Below, one piece after another: positions 31,959-40,221 of a stretch of DNA of 40,221 bases. Origin of the DNA: Saprospiraceae bacterium (GTDB taxonomy: Bacteria; Bacteroidota; Bacteroidia; Chitinophagales; Saprospiraceae). Position 1 is the first letter of the stretch, and every line of letters starts with the position of its first letter. Below the pieces are notes generated by a model. That model had not been told where the DNA came from. It saw only the letters and a program-made list of their open reading frames with translations, and made no database searches. The stretch is from positions 1 to 40,221 of the forward strand of contig JALQTV010000004.1 in NCBI GenBank assembly GCA_023268675.1, in the 5' to 3' direction. The position numbers and the translations under genes were made by a program.

Positions 31959-34586
31959 CTATTCTGGTTCGAAGCCCAGTACAATATTAAAGTCACCCAA
32001 ATTTTGGAGCGTTCTCGCTCCTGTCTTGTCAAACCCTATACCATAATCAAAGCCCAGTGTTCCAAACATAGGCAAGAAAACACGAAGACCTATACCCGCA
32101 GAGCGCTTGAAATCGAAAGGATTGAAATCTCTGAACTCTCTCCAGGCATTACCTCCCTGAGCAAAGGCCAATACATAAATGGTAGAAGTTGGATTTAAGG
32201 ATAAAGGATACCTCAATTCTACCGTGAACTTATCAAACACTGGTGTTGACAAGGTAGGGCTATTGGCCTGAGCGGGGTTCTCCCGGTTGTTTTCCAGATC
32301 TGCAATTTCGTACCCTCTCATAGAAATGATATCTACCCCGGCAAAACCAAATTGCTGGTTGTTGATACCATCACCTCCCAATTGAAAGCGTTCAAACGGA
32401 GAAGTTCCGACGTCTTTGTTGTAATATCCCAGCATACCGATCTTAGCTTGCGCCTTGAACACCAGTTTGCCCACCAGCGTAGCATACCACTCCGCATCAA
32501 AACGCCACTTGTGGTACTCCAGGAAGCGAAAACGCTCGGTAGTAGGCTCATCGGCATAGTTGCGGTCCTTGTTAAACAAGGAGTAAGGAGGGGTAAATTG
32601 AACAGACAAAGAAATCAACGAACCTTCTTTTGGGAAAAGCGGATCGTTGATGGTATTCCGGGCAAAGGTCTGCTTTATACTGAAGTTGTTGTAATTGCCA
32701 TCCACTACCACATCTCCATCATCCGTTCGGAACAATCCCCTCGCCCAGTTATTGAGATACAGGGTTTGTATATTGATGGCAGTACTGGAAATAAAGTTAT
32801 CATCCGGCCACTTCAGACGGGTACCCAGACTCACTGACCCCTGTACAATGTTGAAGCGCTGATAAGTAGAAGTATTTCTATATCCAAAAGCAAATCGGTT
32901 GTAGAAACCGGCCACAGTCAAAGAAGTGGGTTTCTTACCACCCAACCAGGGTTCTGTAAGCGATACATTATAAGACTGGTAGAAATCACCATTGGTTTGT
33001 GCACGGATGGACAAGCGCTGGCCATCCCCCTGAGGAAGAGGTCTCCAGGCACTCTTATTGAAAATATTCCGCATGGAGAAGTTGTTGAAGGATACCCCCA
33101 AAGTACCGATTACACGACGGTTACCTCCCCAACCTGCGGATAATTCCAACTGATCCGAAGGCCTTTCTTCAACGCCATATTCTATGTCTACCGTACCTCG
33201 CTGTGGGTTGACCGGAGTATTGATACTCAGATTTTCAGGGTTAAAATACCCCAGGTTTACAATCTCCCGCTGAGAACGCATGATATCCGAACGGCTGAAT
33301 TTTGCCGCAGGCAGGGTCCTAAGCTCCCGTCTGACTACGTGCTCGTGTGTACGATCATTTCCGGTAATCACTACCTTGTCTATCGTGGCCTGTGGTCCTT
33401 CAAACATACGAAGTTCCAGGTCGATGGAATCTTCGGTAATGGCTACCTCAATTGGATCCACACTAAAGAACAAATAACCGTCATCCATGTACAGCGTACT
33501 AATATCCCGGCCATCCTGGCTGAAACTCAGTCGCGTCTGCAACAACTCCTGGTTGTAAACATCTCCTTTTTTGATACCCAGCACCTCACTCAGGTACTCA
33601 GATTCGTACAGAGAATTGCCTTTCCATTTGATATCTCTGAAATAATAACGGTTCCCTTCTTCGATATTGATGGCAAGCATCAATTCCCCATCTTCCGTAC
33701 GCCAGGTAGAATCCCCAAGGATACGGGCATCGCGATAACCATTGTTGTTGTAATAGGTAATAATGCTTTCCTTGTCCTCCTCAAACTGAGATCCGATAAA
33801 CTTTGATGAAGCGAACAAGCGCTTTTTTCGCTTGGTATTCTTCATTTCCTTCCTCAATTTCTTTTCCTTGAGGCTTTCCACTCCGTTGAATACGATGTCT
33901 TCAACCTTCACCTTAGGTCCCTTATCCACATTAAAAACCAAACGAACAGAGTTGATTCGCACACTATCTTGAATTTCTTCTGCGGTGGCTTTGGCATCAA
34001 GGAACCCCTTTTCAATATAAAAGCCTTCTATTGCCTCTGAAGCATTGGCCTTGATATTTTCAGTAACAATCCCGCCTTTCAGCAGAAAGCGATCCAACTT
34101 TTCGTTCAGATCATCATGATCCCCTTTCTTATTACCCACAAAGGTATGTCCTGATAAGCGAGGCCTTTCCTGAACAGCCACCTGTAAAAACACTACATCT
34201 CCAATAATCCGCTCCTTGAAGATTTGCACATCGGTAAACAAGCGCAATTTCCATAAAGCCTTGATCGCTTTCTGAATGGCCGGACCAGGCAATCGGATTT
34301 TATCTCCCACCTTGAGGCCGCTCACCCCAATGATTGCATTGTCATCACTATAACTTGCGCCGGTAATGGTGATCCCACCAATTTCGTAGTCCTTGGGTTC
34401 TGCATACGAAAATACGGGAATACTGTCGGCATCCTGTGCCTGGGTCATGCCTGCGGCAAAAATAAAACAGGCAAGGACAAAAATCTTTTTCAACACGCTT
34501 TGAGATTGTATCACAGGTAAAAAGTCTGTTTTGAATTTGTTGAAGAACAAGTACCCCTGCGGGTGATTAGCCGTAATGATCCTCAT
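31959..34586 (-). CDS. bamA: Outer-membrane protein assembly factor BamA
   Basis: A 875-residue Omp85 protein that folds and inserts outer-membrane barrels. POTRA repeats fill roughly residues 70-450 (IGGITITGASYSDD, LRLFTDVQIF, VKVEDIVFNGVESL, ATIDKVVITGNDRT); the 16-strand barrel follows, with VRFGRGL-type motif equivalents such as ELRYPLSLNPTSTIYVLAFAQGGNAW and a final strand NLGDFNIVLGFEPE. The annotated ATG at 34586 puts a 30-residue polar stretch before the hydrophobic signal. A GTG at 34496 would give 845 residues starting (M)LKKIFVLACFIFAAG, a much more typical signal peptide, and may be the true start. It lies downstream of uppS on the same strand and is ended by the terminator at 31890-31933. 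Confidence 0.93.
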   Translation of the reverse strand: MRIITANHPQGYLFFNKFKTDFLPVIQSQSVLKKIFVLACFIFAAGMTQAQDADSIPVFSYAEPKDYEIGGITITGASYSDDNAIIGVSGLKVGDKIRLPGPAIQKAIKALWKLRLFTDVQIFKERIIGDVVFLQVAVQERPRLSGHTFVGNKKGDHDDLNEKLDRFLLKGGIVTENIKANASEAIEGFYIEKGFLDAKATAEEIQDSVRINSVRLVFNVDKGPKVKVEDIVFNGVESLKEKKLRKEMKNTKRKKRLFASSKFIGSQFEEDKESIITYYNNNGYRDARILGDSTWRTEDGELMLAINIEEGNRYYFRDIKWKGNSLYESEYLSEVLGIKKGDVYNQELLQTRLSFSQDGRDISTLYMDDGYLFFSVDPIEVAITEDSIDLELRMFEGPQATIDKVVITGNDRTHEHVVRRELRTLPAAKFSRSDIMRSQREIVNLGYFNPENLSINTPVNPQRGTVDIEYGVEERPSDQLELSAGWGGNRRVIGTLGVSFNNFSMRNIFNKSAWRPLPQGDGQRLSIRAQTNGDFYQSYNVSLTEPWLGGKKPTSLTVAGFYNRFAFGYRNTSTYQRFNIVQGSVSLGTRLKWPDDNFISSTAINIQTLYLNNWARGLFRTDDGDVVVDGNYNNFSIKQTFARNTINDPLFPKEGSLISLSVQFTPPYSLFNKDRNYADEPTTERFRFLEYHKWRFDAEWYATLVGKLVFKAQAKIGMLGYYNKDVGTSPFERFQLGGDGINNQQFGFAGVDIISMRGYEIADLENNRENPAQANSPTLSTPVFDKFTVELRYPLSLNPTSTIYVLAFAQGGNAWREFRDFNPFDFKRSAGIGLRVFLPMFGTLGFDYGIGFDKTGARTLQNLGDFNIVLGFEPE

Positions 34587-34666
34587 GGTAATTGATCTTC
34601 TTCAATAGTGTTTGTAAAAGCTAAAAAGGTTGTATGCACCCGTCTTATCCATCATAGTGCACTTTA

Positions 34667-35443
34667 TCAGGGTACTAATTGATCGCTGGTTTTTCCAAAT
34701 CGACGCTCCCGTTGCTGGTACTCCACTATGGCTTTGTACAAGTGTTCTTTCCCAAAATCGGGCCAGAAAACAGGAGTGAAATACAATTCGGTATAAGCCA
34801 TTTGCCAAAGCAAAAAATTACTGATTCGCGACTCGCCACTGGTGCGGATCAGCAACTCCGGATCCGGTACCTGACCGGTACTCAGATGGCTGGCAAAAAG
34901 TGCATCGTCAATGCCCTCAGGCTTGATTTCACCCTTGTTTACTTTTTCTGCTATAGCTCGGGTAGCCTGCAAAATATCCCACTTACCACTGTAGTTGAGG
35001 GCCAGATTAAGCGTCATCCGCTTGTTGGTTTTGGTTCGCTCAATACCTTCCAGCAAAGTCTTGTAGGTAGCCGTTGGCAATTGCTCTATAGCACCAATCG
35101 CTTTCAGGCGAATGTCATTTTTCAATAGGGTAGCCAACTCCTGATGCAATGTCTCCACCAACAGGGTCATCAATGCACTCACTTCCAGTTTGGGGCGATT
35201 CCAGTTTTCGGTAGAAAAAGCATATAAAGTAAGGTATTCTATACCAAGCTCTGCAGCTGCCTCAGTAGTTTCCCTGACTGCCCTGACACCATTTTTATGG
35301 CCAAAAACACGCGGTCTGCCATGCTGTTTGGCCCAACGTCCATTGCCATCCATGATGACGGCAATGTGGCGGGGTAACTTGTCCAGATCTATTTCTGATT
35401 TGATATCCATTCCTGATCTTAGGTGCTTTTCTGTTTTTTCCAC
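34667..35443 (-). CDS. uppS: Isoprenyl transferase (undecaprenyl diphosphate synthase)
   Basis: A 258-residue cis-prenyltransferase that builds undecaprenyl diphosphate, the lipid carrier for peptidoglycan and surface polysaccharides. Signatures: HIAVIMDGNGRWA (catalytic Asp in the first motif), TLYAFSTENWNRP and the C-terminal RTSGE...SNFLLWQ...ELYFTPVFWPDF (split here to stay short). The ATG at 35443 is 29 nt after a likely transcription start; a second ATG at 35410 (MDIKSEIDLDKLPRHI) gives the length usual in Bacteroidota and may be the real start. bamA follows 80 nt downstream, an order common in this phylum, which links envelope lipid supply and outer-membrane assembly. Confidence 0.95.
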   Translation of the reverse strand: MEKTEKHLRSGMDIKSEIDLDKLPRHIAVIMDGNGRWAKQHGRPRVFGHKNGVRAVRETTEAAAELGIEYLTLYAFSTENWNRPKLEVSALMTLLVETLHQELATLLKNDIRLKAIGAIEQLPTATYKTLLEGIERTKTNKRMTLNLALNYSGKWDILQATRAIAEKVNKGEIKPEGIDDALFASHLSTGQVPDPELLIRTSGESRISNFLLWQMAYTELYFTPVFWPDFGKEHLYKAIVEYQQRERRFGKTSDQLVP

Positions 35444-35478
35444 AGAGCCGCGGTGCCTCCCTGCGGAAAAAATTCTGA

Positions 35479-35507
35479 CAAAATTAAGAAAAAGAAAAGG
35501 AAAATGA
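35479..35507 (-). promoter_or_regulatory. Promoter candidate for uppS-bamA
   Basis: On the minus strand TAATTTTG (35486-35479) is an exact TANNTTTG box. The -33 region about 20 nt upstream reads ATTC, a poor match to TTTG. The predicted start near 35472 lies 29 nt before the first uppS ATG. The spacer is a run of pyrimidines on this strand. Confidence 0.4.
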
Positions 35508-35636
35508 ATTCCCAGACGTTTTTTGAAAGCAGGATAATTAAATTTGTATGCGGGCTGTCAACAAAACCCTTTGAGAAAACCTTATTTACATACACACTTT
35601 GCCTCCCAAATTACCGGGCGACACAACTACATACCT

Positions 35637-37331
35637 ATGAAATTTGACTCTTTTGCTTACCAAAGGCCTGATGTCCAAAAAACTACCGAAACATTCCAGC
35701 AACACCTCAGCGCTTTTCAATCCGCCAGCAATTTCGACGAGGCAACCCAGGCTTTCGAAGCCATCAACCAACTCCGAACCGCCGTCTCTACCCAATGGAA
35801 CATTTGTCATATCAGACATACCATAGATACACGCGATGCTTTTTACGCCGATGAAAATACTTTCTTTGATCAGGCAACCCCACAGTTTCAAGGCCTCGAC
35901 AATCAATTTTACAAAGCCCTGCTAAAGAGCCCCTTCCGAAATGAACTGGAAGACAAATGGGGAGCTCAGCTCTTCAAACTGGCCGAAACAAGCCTGGCTA
36001 CTTTCAAAGACGGCATTCAGGAAGCACTGCAAAAAGAAAACAGCCTGGCCAGCGCCTACATGAAGCTAAAGGCAGGTGCGCAGATCCCCTTCCGGGGCAA
36101 AACCTACAACTTATCCAATATTCAACCACTGGAACTGGATCCCGACCGCAATACCCGAAAGGAAGCTTCTATCGCCAAATGGAATTTCTTCGACCAGAAG
36201 CAACAGGACATTCACGACATCTTCGATCAATTGATCCAAACCAGACACAACATCGCTCAAAAACTCGGGTTTGACAATTTCATCGGCCTGGCATACGCCA
36301 GATTGTCACGTACAGACTACGATCATAGAGATGTAGCAAAAGTGAGAGAGGCCATCGTCAAATACGTGGTTCCCGTCACCAACCATTTGTACGCCCAACA
36401 ACGCGAACGATTGCAACTCGACCAGCTATCCTTCTACGACGAATCCTTCCGCTTTACTTCAGGAAACCCCAAACCTGCCGGAGATGCCACCTGGATCATG
36501 AAGCAAGCCAAAAAAATGTACAGCGAATTATCTCCTGAAACCGACACATTTTTCAACCACATGGAAGCCAATGGCTTGATGGATCTGGTTGCAAAAGACG
36601 GCAAAGCTACCGGAGGATATTGTACCTATATCTCAGACTATGAATCGCCGTTTATCTTTTCTAACTTCAATGGTACCAGTGCCGACATAGATGTACTCAC
36701 CCACGAAGCCGGACACGCATTTCAGGTGTACAGCAGCAGACACTGGAAAATCAAAGAATACCAGTGGCCTACCATGGAGGCCTGTGAAATCCACTCCATG
36801 AGCATGGAGTTTCTCACCTGGCCCTGGATGCATTTGTTTTTCGAAGACGATACCCCCAGACAACTCTTCGCGCACCTATCTGGAGCTGTCATGTTTTTGC
36901 CCTACGGCGCCGCCATTGACGAATTTCAGCACTGGATTTATGAAAATCCGGAGGCCAAACCGGAAGAAAGAAGTCAACAATGGCGCAAACTTGAGCAGAA
37001 ATACCTGCCCCATCGCAATTATGAGGGCTACGAATTATTAGAAAACGGCAACTTCTGGATGCGCCAGTCACACGTCTTCTCTGTACCCTTTTATTACATA
37101 GACTATGTACTGGCACAATTCGGCGCCTTCCAATTCTGGCTCAGAAGCCGTCGAAACGATCCGGATACCTGGACCGACTACCTCAAATTATGCAAAGCAG
37201 GCGGCAGTCAGTCCTTTACTGAATTATTGAAAACCGGCAACCTGAAAAGTCCCTTCGACGAAAACAATATCCGGGAAATCATGTCCGGTGTAGCTGATTG
37301 GTTAGAACAATCAGATACGGCCAATTTTTGA
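35637..37331 (+). CDS. M3 family oligoendopeptidase (PepF-like)
   Basis: A 564-residue zinc metallopeptidase of family M3, which cuts short peptides in the cytosol. The active site is HEAGH (His356, Glu357, His360) in DVLTHEAGHAFQ, with the downstream Glu in ACEIHSMSMEF as the third ligand. The C-terminal substrate-binding region YVLAQFGAFQFW is conserved. The frame is open from 35544, but the extra 31 residues are not family-like and overlap a TANNTTTG box at 35539-35546; the ATG at 35637 (MKFDSFAYQRPD) is the normal start. No signal peptide. The gene is convergent with the small secreted-protein gene, 11 nt away. Confidence 0.93.
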   Translation: MKFDSFAYQRPDVQKTTETFQQHLSAFQSASNFDEATQAFEAINQLRTAVSTQWNICHIRHTIDTRDAFYADENTFFDQATPQFQGLDNQFYKALLKSPFRNELEDKWGAQLFKLAETSLATFKDGIQEALQKENSLASAYMKLKAGAQIPFRGKTYNLSNIQPLELDPDRNTRKEASIAKWNFFDQKQQDIHDIFDQLIQTRHNIAQKLGFDNFIGLAYARLSRTDYDHRDVAKVREAIVKYVVPVTNHLYAQQRERLQLDQLSFYDESFRFTSGNPKPAGDATWIMKQAKKMYSELSPETDTFFNHMEANGLMDLVAKDGKATGGYCTYISDYESPFIFSNFNGTSADIDVLTHEAGHAFQVYSSRHWKIKEYQWPTMEACEIHSMSMEFLTWPWMHLFFEDDTPRQLFAHLSGAVMFLPYGAAIDEFQHWIYENPEAKPEERSQQWRKLEQKYLPHRNYEGYELLENGNFWMRQSHVFSVPFYYIDYVLAQFGAFQFWLRSRRNDPDTWTDYLKLCKAGGSQSFTELLKTGNLKSPFDENNIREIMSGVADWLEQSDTANF

Positions 37332-37342
37332 CCGAAGGTCTG

Positions 37343-37801
37343 CTAATTACTGCTATTTTCAACCTTAACAGCACCGTGCAAGGCATAAATGAGGCGGTTG
37401 ATATCGGAGCTGTTGAGTTCCAGCTTGCCGCGAATCACTACAGGCTCAGTAGTGTACTTGATGTCTTCGTTGGCATACACCTCCATCACTGTTTCCGGAC
37501 CTGCCCCCCCGCAAAAGAAACACATGTTGTAAGGATACGCTGAAAAGATGAACTCCTTGTGGCTTTTGTACCCTTCCACAGGGATGATGTACCCCTTGAT
37601 TGTGATTTCTTTGTCTTCCAATGCCTGTATTTCGTCACTGAACTGCGGAACATCCACTTTGAAGCCCAAAATCTCGTCGTATTCCTTGGTGTACGTGATT
37701 TTAGAAAGGGTTTTCCACATATTTGCCTCATTCTGCGCCTCAACCTTCACGATCGTAAACAGCATACAAAACAGACTACCCAATAAAATGATCTTCTTCA
37801 T
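37343..37801 (-). CDS. Small secreted protein with CFFCGGAGPE motif
   Basis: A 152-residue protein with a clear signal peptide (MKKIILLGSLFCMLFTIV, cleavage near VEAQ, residue 23). The mature part looks like a small beta-rich domain: KEITIKGYIIPVEGYKSHKEFIFSAYP, then CFFCGGAGPETV (Cys94 and Cys97 approximately), then VVIRGKLELN. The pattern resembles the DUF3299 style of OB-like secreted proteins, but I do not assign that family firmly. The CxxC could bind metal or form a disulfide. It is transcribed alone on the minus strand with its 3' end 11 nt from the M3 peptidase gene. Function unknown. Confidence 0.82.
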   Translation of the reverse strand: MKKIILLGSLFCMLFTIVKVEAQNEANMWKTLSKITYTKEYDEILGFKVDVPQFSDEIQALEDKEITIKGYIIPVEGYKSHKEFIFSAYPYNMCFFCGGAGPETVMEVYANEDIKYTTEPVVIRGKLELNSSDINRLIYALHGAVKVENSSN

Positions 37802-37920
37802 TGAAATTTGATTTTTTTGATTTTTCTATGCCAAATTAACGATTCTGACCGAAATAACGTTTACCGCGAATGGTTAAATGCCATTTTTACCTGTAGGGCA
37901 CTGCAGTAGGAGCAATGTTG

Positions 37921-37952
37921 TTTGTAAGAGCTTTATTGTTTGGTTATATTTG
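37921..37952 (+). promoter_or_regulatory. Consensus Bacteroidota promoter of ileS
   Basis: TTTG (37921-37924), a 20-nt spacer and TATATTTG (37945-37952) match the consensus at all defined bases. The predicted start near 37959 gives a leader of about 50 nt before the ileS ATG at 38010. No T-box or other riboswitch-like structure was seen. Confidence 0.72.
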
Positions 37953-38009
37953 CGCTGCGCAAAAAGGAAGCACAGGAATTGATAACGGTTTTTTGCAAAT
38001 TCATTCTTT

Positions 38010-40221
38010 ATGTACAAGTTATTTGATACGCTTGACCTGTCGGCAATTGACAAGGAAATACTGGAATTTTGGAAGGAAAACGACATCTTCAATAAAAGTA
38101 TCGAGCAAAGAGATAAAAACAATACTTACGTTTTCTACGAAGGCCCTCCTTCTGCCAACGGCATGCCCGGTATTCACCACGTCATGGCCAGAACCATCAA
38201 GGATCTTTTCTGTAGGTACCACAGCATGAAAGGACAACGAGTCGAGAGAAAAGGAGGCTGGGATACCCACGGATTGCCCATAGAACTAAGCGTAGAAAAA
38301 GAACTGGGCATTACCAAAGAAGATATCGGGGGCAAAATTTCCGTTGATGAATACAATGCCAAATGCCGGGAAACCGTCATGCGCTATAAGGATGTCTGGG
38401 ATGACCTGACGGAAAAAATGGGCTATTGGGTAGATCTGGACAACCCCTATATCACCTATGAAAACGATTACATAGAAACCGTCTGGTTTTTGCTCAAGCG
38501 CCTATACGACAAAGGACTGCTATACAAGGGCTATACCATCCAGCCTTATTCACCGGCTGCCGGTACGGGACTAAGTTCGCACGAACTCAATATGCCCGGT
38601 GCTTACAAAGAAATCCGGGACGTTTCGGCAGTAGCACAGTTCAAAATCAAAGGTACTCAAAATGAGTATTTCCTGGCTTGGACTACCACCCCCTGGACCC
38701 TTCCCTCCAATACCGCCCTGGCTGTAGGAGCAAAAATCGAATACGTCAAGGTCAAAACCTTCAACCGCTATACCCAGGAGCCCATTACCGTGATCCTGGC
38801 AAAAGATCGTCTCTCCGCTTATTTCAGCGGAGAAAACCCCGAACTGAAAGCGGAAGAAGTCCAGCCCGGAAACAAACCCATACCCTACATCGAAATCATT
38901 GATCAAATGACCGGTGCAGAACTGGAAGGCATGGAATACGAACAACTCTTATCCTACGTCCAGCCCGATGCTCCGGCATTTAAAGTCCTGTTAGGAGATT
39001 TTGTTTCTACCGAAGATGGTACGGGTATTGTACACATCGCGCCCACTTTCGGTGCCGATGACTTCAGAGTAGCTCAAAAATATGGCATCCCGGCACTGCT
39101 CGTCAAAGATGAAAATGGAAATACCACTCCACTCGTAGATGCTCAGGGGCGCTTTGTGAAAGAAGTGACAGATTTTGCAGGTCGCTATGTCAAAGATTAT
39201 GGACAAGAAGAAGAAAGACCGGTAGATGCTGATATCGTTATCAAGCTGAAAAACGAAAACAAACTCTTCCATTCCGAAAAATACCTGCACAACTATCCCC
39301 ACTGTTGGCGTACCGACAGACCCGTGCTGTACTATCCGCTCGATAGCTGGTTTATCCGCGCTTCAGCAGTAAAGGATCGCATGTTCGAACTCAACAAAAC
39401 CATCAATTGGAAACCCGCTTCTACCGGAGAAGGAAGGTTCGGAAAATGGCTGGAAAACCTCCAGGACTGGAATCTTTCCAGGTCGCGATACTGGGGAATC
39501 CCTCTGCCCATCTGGCGCACCAAAGACGGTAAATTTGAAAAATGTATCGGTTCACTAGCCGAGCTGGAAACAGAATTGAAAAAAGCGAAAGAAGTCCTGG
39601 GAATGGATCAGACCCTCCCGGCTGACCTGCATAGACCTTATATTGATGAAGTCGTACTGGTTGCCGACAACGGCGAACCCATGCACCGCGAAACCGACCT
39701 GATTGATGTATGGTTTGACAGCGGTTCCATGCCTTATGCCCAATGGCACTATCCTTTTGAAAACCAGGAAGTATTCAAACGCAACTTCCCGGCAGATTTC
39801 ATTGCAGAAGGAGTAGATCAGACACGAGGATGGTTTTATACCCTGCACGCCATTGCCGTGATGGCTTTCGACAGCGTAGCCTTCAAAAACGTCGTATCCA
39901 ACGGGCTCGTCCTTGACAAAAATGGCGTAAAAATGTCTAAGCGCCTTGGCAATGCCATCGATCCTTTTGAAGCCATCAATACCTATGGCGCCGATGCCGT
40001 GCGCTGGTACATGATTACCAATGCACAACCCTGGGACAACCTCAAATTCGATATCGAAGGCCTGGAAGAAGTCCGCAAGAAGTTCTTCCGCCCTCTTTTC
40101 CATACCTACAATGGCATTTTCGCACAATATGCCAATCTATGTGGCTTCAAATTCCAGGAAGCAGAAATACCACTGGACCAACGCAAAGACATTGACCGCT
40201 GGATCATCTCCAGACTCAATA
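38010..40221 (+). CDS. ileS: Isoleucyl-tRNA synthetase, 3' end outside window
   Basis: The first 737 codons of a class I isoleucyl-tRNA synthetase, which charges tRNA-Ile and edits misactivated valine. EGPPSANGMPG precedes the HIGH-equivalent, which reads GIHH (54-57). GWDTHGLPIE (83-92) and the KMSKS loop KMSKR (641-645) are present, and the editing domain (CP1) lies between. The Cys pair usually seen after the second conserved block (YCPRCGT in Thermus) reads YSPAAGT here, so that zinc site is probably absent, as I recall for other Bacteroidota enzymes. The start is set by the ATG at 38010 (MYKLFDTLDLSAIDKEIL), 50 nt after the promoter. About a third of the protein, including the anticodon-binding domain, is missing from the window. 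Confidence 0.96.
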   Translation, partial: MYKLFDTLDLSAIDKEILEFWKENDIFNKSIEQRDKNNTYVFYEGPPSANGMPGIHHVMARTIKDLFCRYHSMKGQRVERKGGWDTHGLPIELSVEKELGITKEDIGGKISVDEYNAKCRETVMRYKDVWDDLTEKMGYWVDLDNPYITYENDYIETVWFLLKRLYDKGLLYKGYTIQPYSPAAGTGLSSHELNMPGAYKEIRDVSAVAQFKIKGTQNEYFLAWTTTPWTLPSNTALAVGAKIEYVKVKTFNRYTQEPITVILAKDRLSAYFSGENPELKAEEVQPGNKPIPYIEIIDQMTGAELEGMEYEQLLSYVQPDAPAFKVLLGDFVSTEDGTGIVHIAPTFGADDFRVAQKYGIPALLVKDENGNTTPLVDAQGRFVKEVTDFAGRYVKDYGQEEERPVDADIVIKLKNENKLFHSEKYLHNYPHCWRTDRPVLYYPLDSWFIRASAVKDRMFELNKTINWKPASTGEGRFGKWLENLQDWNLSRSRYWGIPLPIWRTKDGKFEKCIGSLAELETELKKAKEVLGMDQTLPADLHRPYIDEVVLVADNGEPMHRETDLIDVWFDSGSMPYAQWHYPFENQEVFKRNFPADFIAEGVDQTRGWFYTLHAIAVMAFDSVAFKNVVSNGLVLDKNGVKMSKRLGNAIDPFEAINTYGADAVRWYMITNAQPWDNLKFDIEGLEEVRKKFFRPLFHTYNGIFAQYANLCGFKFQEAEIPLDQRKDIDRWIISRLN

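Noticed and set aside
35544-35636. 31-residue N-terminal extension of the M3 oligoendopeptidase
   Set aside because: It is not family-like, overlaps a -7 type promoter box at 35539-35546, and the ATG at 35637 gives the normal start.

Overview
The window looks like chromosome of a marine or aquatic Bacteroidota, most likely from the Saprospiria/Lewinella-like side of the phylum. The evidence is a type IX secretion (T9SS) locus with a PorP/SprF protein, a gliding-motility-associated C-terminal (CHU_C) domain and a type A sorting domain; Bacteroidota-style promoters (TTTG, a 19-20 nt spacer, then TANNTTTG); tRNAs without an encoded CCA; and family-typical housekeeping genes (accA, dapA, uppS, bamA, ileS). 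Genus assignment is inference. No phage, insertion sequence or CRISPR was seen.

Layout. 1-147: two tRNAs on the minus strand (Thr, cut by the window edge, and Asp with an odd acceptor stem) and their promoter. 336-3104: accA, a DUF6913-like gene, dapA and a MoaD/ThiS-like gene, all plus strand, ended by a long stem-loop. 3153-6428: two tandem, closely related secreted M20D-type amidohydrolases (minus). 6555-11329: two lipoproteins of the N-acyl-D-amino-acid deacylase family (plus) flanking a phenylacetate-CoA ligase-like gene (minus); the second deacylase has lost its HxH metal motif. 11363-22344: a minus-strand surface locus made of a 2695-residue modular protein, a 635-residue cohesin-like/CHU_C protein and PorP/SprF. 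22773-28616: a plus-strand operon with a BNR/sortilin-like beta-propeller protein, a third deacylase-family lipoprotein and a class V PLP enzyme. 28635-31838: DUF202 membrane protein, YifB/ComM-like ATPase, exonuclease III and a 55-residue membrane protein. 31959-35443: uppS and bamA (minus). 35637-40221: M3 oligoendopeptidase, a small secreted cysteine-motif protein (minus) and ileS, cut by the right edge.

How the parts fit together. The centrepiece is the T9SS locus. The giant protein carries four Kazal-like modules (one degenerate), two PPC-like modules, 19 SprB-type repeats of about 82 residues, a PKD domain, two cohesin-like modules around a dockerin-like segment, and a type A sorting domain. 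The next gene product starts with a cohesin-like module and ends with a type B (CHU_C) sorting domain, and PorP/SprF follows with a 1-nt overlap. This suggests a cell-surface adhesive assembly that may hold its partners through cohesin/dockerin-like contacts (inference). The second theme is exported amide-bond hydrolysis: two M20D enzymes and three deacylase-family lipoproteins, consistent with scavenging of N-acylated or D-amino-acid material, though substrates cannot be read from sequence.
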